Source: Nematostella vectensis
Taxonomy: Eukaryota > Cnidaria > Anthozoa > Actiniaria > Edwardsiidae
DNA: 64,000 nt
NCBI RefSeq assembly: GCF_932526225.1
Contig: NC_064043.1
Location: 14,568,085-14,632,084 of the forward strand
Reading direction: 5' to 3'
Part shown: positions 58,964-64,000 of the stretch, piece by piece
How positions within the stretch are numbered: the first letter of the stretch is position 1
How the letters are laid out: each line of letters opens with the position of its first letter
Position numbers and translations under genes: made by a program
Notes under the pieces: model-generated
What the model was told of the DNA's origin: nothing
Database searches by the model: none
Seen by the model: only the letters and a program-made list of their open reading frames with translations

Positions 58964-59495
58964 GTAAGGGTAATCTTAAATGGGGAGTCTCCCTCTGCTA
59001 ACTATGCAGAAACCATGAATTCAGTCACTGTCATGACTCAAACGATTTTGTTTTTGTGTTTTGGGTTGAATACATGTTACGGGAAGAGCTTTGGCATAGC
59101 TGTCAACTCACCAACATTAGGCAGGTGTCACAATATTTTATTTGGGAATGTTCATGCATTCTCTGTAATCACTGGCTCTCTTGGGTTTTTCACTGTATTT
59201 CACCGGATCTTACAAGATTTCTGTCCAAATTGGGTTGACATCTATGCTTTGGTGATACTTTTATAACTGTTTTTATATCTCACATGTCAATGGTAGACCA
59301 ACATTCCACACATATTTTCACTGTCATGGTTGGATGGAGCTGCAATGCTTCTTATTTTACTCTTTTTGATACTGGAAACCAATATAGGTAATCGATATAC
59401 CAATAAAATGTCATTGAATGCTTGTCCTTGTTTGTTGCCTATTGTTGCATTTATGTTATTCTGACTAATTTGTTAATGTTGTTTTTCTATAACAG
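58964..59495 (+). other. CAMLG-like intron 1
   Basis: A 532-bp GT-AG intron, T-rich towards the acceptor. The open frame of exon 1 runs on into it to 59266, but this is intronic by splice sites and homology. Confidence 0.82.
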
Positions 59496-59558
59496 TCATT
59501 TGTCTGGCCTTTCTTGGGTCTTCAGTTGCTTTTTCTCTGTTTCCCGGCATTCAGAAAG
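59496..59558 (+). CDS. CAMLG: CAMLG/GET2-like protein, exon 2
   Basis: A 63-nt exon after acceptor TTCTATAACAG with donor AAG/GTAACC, phase 0 on both sides. It codes SFVWPFLGLQLLFLCFPAFR plus K, the second membrane segment, aligned with the [20 protein letters not shown] region of vertebrate CAMLG. The short size would hide it from most ORF-based searches. Confidence 0.85.
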
Positions 59559-59618
59559 GTAACCGAAAATAATCTGTATCAAATTTTCTTACATTTATAG
59601 AAACATTTGTTATCTTTG

Positions 59619-59927
59619 CAAGACCACTGGCAAGTCTAAAGGGGAGGTGGTAATGTTAGCAAGATTCTAGGCAAGTGAAGAGAGGGAGGGGGTAAGGTTG
59701 CAAGATTGTTGGCAAGTCAAGGGGGGGTATGCTTAGCAAGATTGTTGGCAAGTCAAGGGGGGGTATGGTTAGCAAGATTGTTGGCAAGTCAAGGGGGGTA
59801 TGGTTAGCAAGATTGTTGGCAAGTCAATGGGGGTATGGTTAGCAAGATTGTTGGCAAGTCAAGGGGGGGTATGGTTAGCAAGATTGTTTGGCAAGTCAAG
59901 TGGGGGAGGGGGTAAGGTGAGCAAGAC
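59619..59927 (+). repeat. ~36-bp minisatellite in CAMLG-like intron 2
   Basis: About eight copies of AGCAAGATTGTTGGCAAGTC followed by a G run and TATGGTT. The outer copies are diverged (GGGAGGGGGTAAGG), the central five nearly identical. The intron spans 59559-60063. Confidence 0.9.
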
Positions 59928-60063
59928 ACACTGGATTCCTGGCTTACTCACCCCCTTTTCTTGCAAATTGAATTTGACATCAATGTTTTTTTTTTCAGGC
60001 CTGTAAGTATATAATTGCACTAACAGAGTACAGTATTTCATAATATCTTTTATCTTTTGACAG

Positions 60064-60267
60064 ACTTCCCAGTCAGGAGGGATTTCCCTGCTCACCGTTG
60101 CACTTCGATTGTGTGGAGTACCCATGAGTCTTACATCAACTGTCAATTTCATCCTGACGTCCATCATGTCTGCATCAAGTGACTTTTTGTTATTTCTGTT
60201 TGGTGCTGTTCTGTCAAAGCAAATACTGGACTATGCCATCATATACACAGATCTCTTCAAAACTTAG
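60064..60267 (+). CDS. CAMLG: CAMLG/GET2-like protein, exon 3
   Basis: Acceptor TTTTGACAG at 60055-60063. The 67 codons run from TSQSGGISLLTVALRLCGVP to FLLFLFGAVLSKQILDYAII and a stop at 60265-60267, corresponding to the KTTVLTAALLLSGIP region and the last membrane segment (FFTFIFCHELLDYW) of vertebrate CAMLG. Candidate polyadenylation signals AATAAA are at 60789 and 61032. Confidence 0.87.
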   Translation, partial: TSQSGGISLLTVALRLCGVPMSLTSTVNFILTSIMSASSDFLLFLFGAVLSKQILDYAIIYTDLFKT

Positions 60268-62059
60268 TCATCATTATTCATAGAGATATCTGCAGAAGTA
60301 TATTATTTTAAAACTTAAAATAAGACTGCACTTTGCCTTTGATGGTCATAGTACTGCATGGCTAAAAGCTACGGTTGCATTTGCCACTAGATATTCAAAA
60401 TGTCACAGACAAAATAATTTTCTTAAAAACATGCAACAATATTAAGCTTCAAATATTTTAATTTAAAATGTCCTCTCTGTCTTGCATGTTGAAAGAAAGG
60501 ATTTTAATAACATTGGTCATCTTTTGAAGATTGTTATATTGAAAAATGCAAGAATGACAAAAGTTGAGGACAATTTTCCATGATATGAACAGATGGTTGG
60601 ATCAATTCATGTTGGATCAAGACATATGCATCTATTAAAACCCATAATGGAGCAAGCTATTGTAAATTAAATGAACAGCAAAAGGCTTAGACCTATAGTA
60701 TGTACCGATTCTGTTACAATTCTGCTACAGTTATCTGGGAGTACCATGTGTTAGTGAAATTTTATTCTAGGCACACACATGCCCCTAGAATAAAAATCAT
60801 GAGCTTTGAGCCAATTACAGAATTCATAAATGTTTTTGTGAGTCAAAAGGTGTCATTGAGAAAAAAAAACATTTCTATGGATATCAATATTTTTAGTTAA
60901 TCTCTTGTAAAACAAGTCTTCAGTTGAAATTTTCAGCTGGTGCTGTTCTGTTTATCTTTTTAGTACCCTACTCTAAAAAATATTTTATGTTTCTTGAAAA
61001 GGTGAATTCATAATTACATACATTACACCTAAATAAAGTCTTATTATAAGCAGTACTGGTACATTTTTTACCGTTCTTTTTACCGTCTAGAAGGATGACA
61101 AAGCATTTTCTTATCAATGTATTTAATATTGAAATGAATACCTTTGAAAAAAAAAACCTTTTTTAGTCAAAAGTAAAGGTGTTGAGTTGACCGTAAAAGT
61201 TTGGCACACAAAATTTTTTCTTTGTTATAACTGAATTTGGCCTCCAATTGAGTGTTGTTAAGGAATATTTCAAGGCTCAAGTATATCTCATGCATTATAC
61301 ACCTGCTAACCTAGAGCCAGATTTTGTGAAATGAGATGAAAGGCAGAAAATGTTTAAGAAGCTCTTAAAGAGGTCCAATGTTTATAAATACTAGTTAAAT
61401 AAGACGGAAATTGTTCTGATAATGCTGCTTAGCTAAAATACCGATGTCTAATGCTGCTGAAATTTAATATCAAAATATTAAGTTTTATAGCTTCATCTAT
61501 CATCATTAATGTCTCGGAAAGCAACCAGATGTGAAGGTGAGGCCTGAATCGCAGAAAAACCATTCTTGTATTTCAACATTTGTTCGGAGTTGCAGTACCA
61601 TGCACACATGGTTTAAAGCAACTAACAATTTAGATATTTTTATCGCCATCTTAACCGCGGAGGGGGAGTGGCAGGGTAATTTGTCATCGTTTTTAAAAGC
61701 GGACACGTTTTTATTATTATTATTTTTTGCATTATCCTCTTACTCCCGTATAATCTAATGCTGTACTTATAGCAGTAAGGTCACAATAGAACAGGGGGCT
61801 GCCCCACCCCCAGTAGAAAATAGCAATTTAAGAAAGAAAAACTGATATGTCGCACCCACCCACCCACCTCTACTTAGCAGATACAAATAATGGCCGAAGC
61901 TTGCCCTCAGACCAAAAATTCTTTACCTGTGGCCATCATGCTCAAAATATTCCAAAATGGAATGCAATTAAATTAAGGTGAAACCATTCTATCAGTTCCA
62001 TTGGCCCAAAAAGTTACGAATGCAACCATATTGGATAGTGTTTGATTGGACTCGACTTC
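60268..62059. other. CAMLG-like 3'UTR and intergenic
   Basis: AT-rich with no recognisable gene. The 3'UTR end is undetermined. Confidence 0.45.
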
Positions 62060-62458
62060 GGGGCCGGTCCATCTAACACGGATTCGTTTGAATCCGTATA
62101 CTTTTTGATACGTTTAGACCTTCCGTCCACACTAACACGCGCTTGATCCAGCGAATCCGGATACTTTTGAAAATGCCGTCGAAAGTGAATCAAAATGAAT
62201 CCGTATACTTTGGTCCGCAGTGTGGACGTTCGAATCCGTATCAAAATGAAAACGATATCGTCATATCGCATGCGCGCGCTGCTTTGACCATGCGCATATC
62301 ATAAAAATGACGTCACCCTGTACCTTTCAGTGTTAGTGTGGACGGCTGGATCCAGGCGAACACGATGCGAAAACGATAGTGTGGACGCGAATCTAGTGAT
62401 GCGTTTTCGGCGAAACGAATCCGGATACTTTTGAATCCGTGTTAGTGTGGACGGCCCC
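62060..62458. mobile_element. 399-bp MITE-like element (GGGGCCG ends)
   Basis: Ends GGGGCCGGTCCATCTAACAC and the inverted GGGGCCGTCCACACTAACAC share a ~27-bp terminal inverted repeat running into GGATTC. Subterminal AATCCGGATACTTTTGA-type motifs recur in both orientations, and GTGTGGACG occurs several times. No coding sense and no target duplication identified. Confidence 0.78.
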
Positions 62459-64000
62459 TTAATCGAACATCCGATTTTTGTGGATCCCCCTAGCTTTTCT
62501 CAAATGATCTACTTCTGCGCTTATTTCTTCGATTGTTTCCTAACGCTAGCTTTTGGCATATAGCGTGTTTAGACCTGAGGCGAAAATCTTCGAGACATAT
62601 CCTTTGTTGCTTGTTTTGTCTGTCAGTTAGGGCGCCGTCCTGGATCCATCTCGGTCGATTAGCAATACTATTTTTTTTGGAAGTATTCTTGATGAGAGGT
62701 GTTTCGCGGGGTTAACGTTAAGAGGATTAATTCAGACTCCATTTAGGGTTTCATCACGTATTATAGCCTTCGTAAAGTAATTAGAGCAAGTGTTCTTAAG
62801 CCTTCCGCATGGCCCACTCTCAGAACAACCCTGCAGAAATCAGCCTACATTAGTTTTATCACCTGAGCTTTTAAAAAGAAAGTCAAGACAATAACAACTC
62901 AATTCTTTTGTGTCTATGTATGGCATTTTCCATAAAGTTACTCAAATGTCGGATACGTTCTGAAAGGTTCATCCTCTCTGAATACCATAGTCGCGTGAGG
63001 TTGTATCTCATTTTAGCTGCTTTCCCTCTTAAGGTAAATGAGTTCATCCGAGAAACGTGGCTCAGACTAGTTTCGCCCGAGGGATTTTTTTGAAGCTAGT
63101 TTCATTGTTTTAGGAATATTCTTGTGTTGTTGGATGTTTGCTCACATACACGTATATTTGTCACCCCATAATAGGTAGATAGATAGGTAGATTTGCTTGC
63201 TACCGCAGCAAATTAATTATAACCCTTGCCACAGTAATATTGGGTATCGGGGTAGATGAAATAAAGCCATTCTTTAATTGCTTGTGGTTTAATAAAAACA
63301 TTTTCCTATGTGTGCATTCCCCCTACCAATTTGAAATTTTATTGCGGCGCAGGCTCTAAAAATGCTAAAAATAATCCTTTTTTCGTTTACCTCTATCAAC
63401 GAAAACACATGTTCAAAAGGCTATAGTAGTTGAATGCTTGTACAATGCGCAAATATAAATAATCGTTCGTCTTTCTTTGTTGTAATTAAAGCGCCAACCC
63501 TTGTAGCTTTGGACATTTGCGTAGGAATAAAAGAAAAAAAAAATGACTGACAGAAAAGCAATAAAAAACGCAATATCAGGGAAGTGATCACGAAGGTGAT
63601 AGACTCAGACCAATAGTCTATTACTCTACTTTTAGAATAATTCAAATGATCAAGTACCATAGATAAAAACCTTCTTCGTCCTCCAAGAAAAACAATAGCT
63701 AATGAGAAAAACAATTCTGCGAAAAAACTGCGAAAAAAAATACTAGCCGCCCAAACACTGTGAATCCCCAAAAGTCATGGATTGCGTTTTTTATCAATTC
63801 ATTTGCTGTTTCATTTGGTTGCAAGATTCATTTGTATTCATCTGATAAGACGGTCATCTATTATCGCTTTCCTCTGCGGAGAAGGCTCGATTGATTTGAT
63901 TTAAGTTTACGAGATAATAGCCTCTACTCTCTTGCCTTAATATATCCTCGAGCACTATGCACCCCGAGATAAGCCCGCCACATAGCCCAGGGAACAATAT
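62459..64000. other. Intergenic, no supported gene
   Basis: AT-rich. A small GATA-type repeat lies at ~63174-63192. A 116-codon minus-strand frame (63421-63771) is hydrophobic and low in complexity, with no domain support. Confidence 0.45.

Noticed and set aside
58451-59266. 271-codon reading for the CAMLG-like protein
   Set aside because: The upstream start is a TTG, not ATG, and the last ~100 codons read through a GT-AG intron; the three-exon model restores the family alignment.
63421-63771. 116-codon minus-strand hydrophobic frame
   Set aside because: Low-complexity Phe/Leu/Ser composition from AT-rich DNA; no homologue recognised.

Overview
The window is animal nuclear DNA, most likely from a cnidarian (anthozoan, sea-anemone type). 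The genes have spliceosomal introns, are widely spaced, and sit in AT-rich DNA full of short inverted-repeat elements. The protein-coding genes are metazoan: a dystroglycan-like receptor, a LIM-only (LMO) protein and a CAMLG/GET2-like ER membrane protein. The species is inferred from gene content and repeat style, not proven.

Layout. (1) 1-7512, minus strand: the 5' part of a dystroglycan-like gene. It has a signal-peptide exon (7336-7512), an N-terminal alpha-dystroglycan exon (4250-4757) and a very long third exon (1-3914) that stays open off the left edge and carries tandem cadherin-like plus DG1 modules. (2) 7.5-15.5 kb: mostly featureless AT-rich DNA with a foldback element and a small tandem repeat. 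(3) 15494-21830: a GC-rich 6.3-kb mobile element or endogenous virus-like element with exact-length 452-bp terminal inverted repeats. It carries a decayed B-family-polymerase/SF1-helicase gene, a zinc-ribbon gene and several small genes, most with frameshifts. (4) 22.24-44.28 kb: a 22-kb tandem array whose unit is a 7SL (signal recognition particle) RNA gene, read on the minus strand. I count 24 gene copies, 22 of them about 298 nt with a T-run terminator, in ~751-bp units. Interspersed are 13 shorter ~375-bp units that keep only the last ~85 nt of 7SL. The many short open frames in this region are by-products of the repeat. (5) 46777-54773, minus strand: two exons of an LMO gene. Their 7.6-kb intron holds a 4.9-kb 9-bp minisatellite (G-quadruplex-type on one strand) and an inverted-repeat element; the splice donor of the upstream exon is embedded in a four-copy 49-bp tandem repeat. 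(6) 58490-60267, plus strand: a complete three-exon CAMLG-like gene with a 36-bp minisatellite in intron 2. (7) The rest is intergenic with MITE-like foldbacks.

How the parts relate. The SRP RNA array and the CAMLG-like gene both belong to ER targeting (co-translational SRP versus tail-anchored GET pathway), but nothing in the sequence says their proximity is more than chance. The strongest novel observations are the tandem 7SL gene array with its two unit classes, the polymerase-helicase terminal-inverted-repeat element, the multi-module dystroglycan, and the tandemly duplicated splice donor in the LMO gene.
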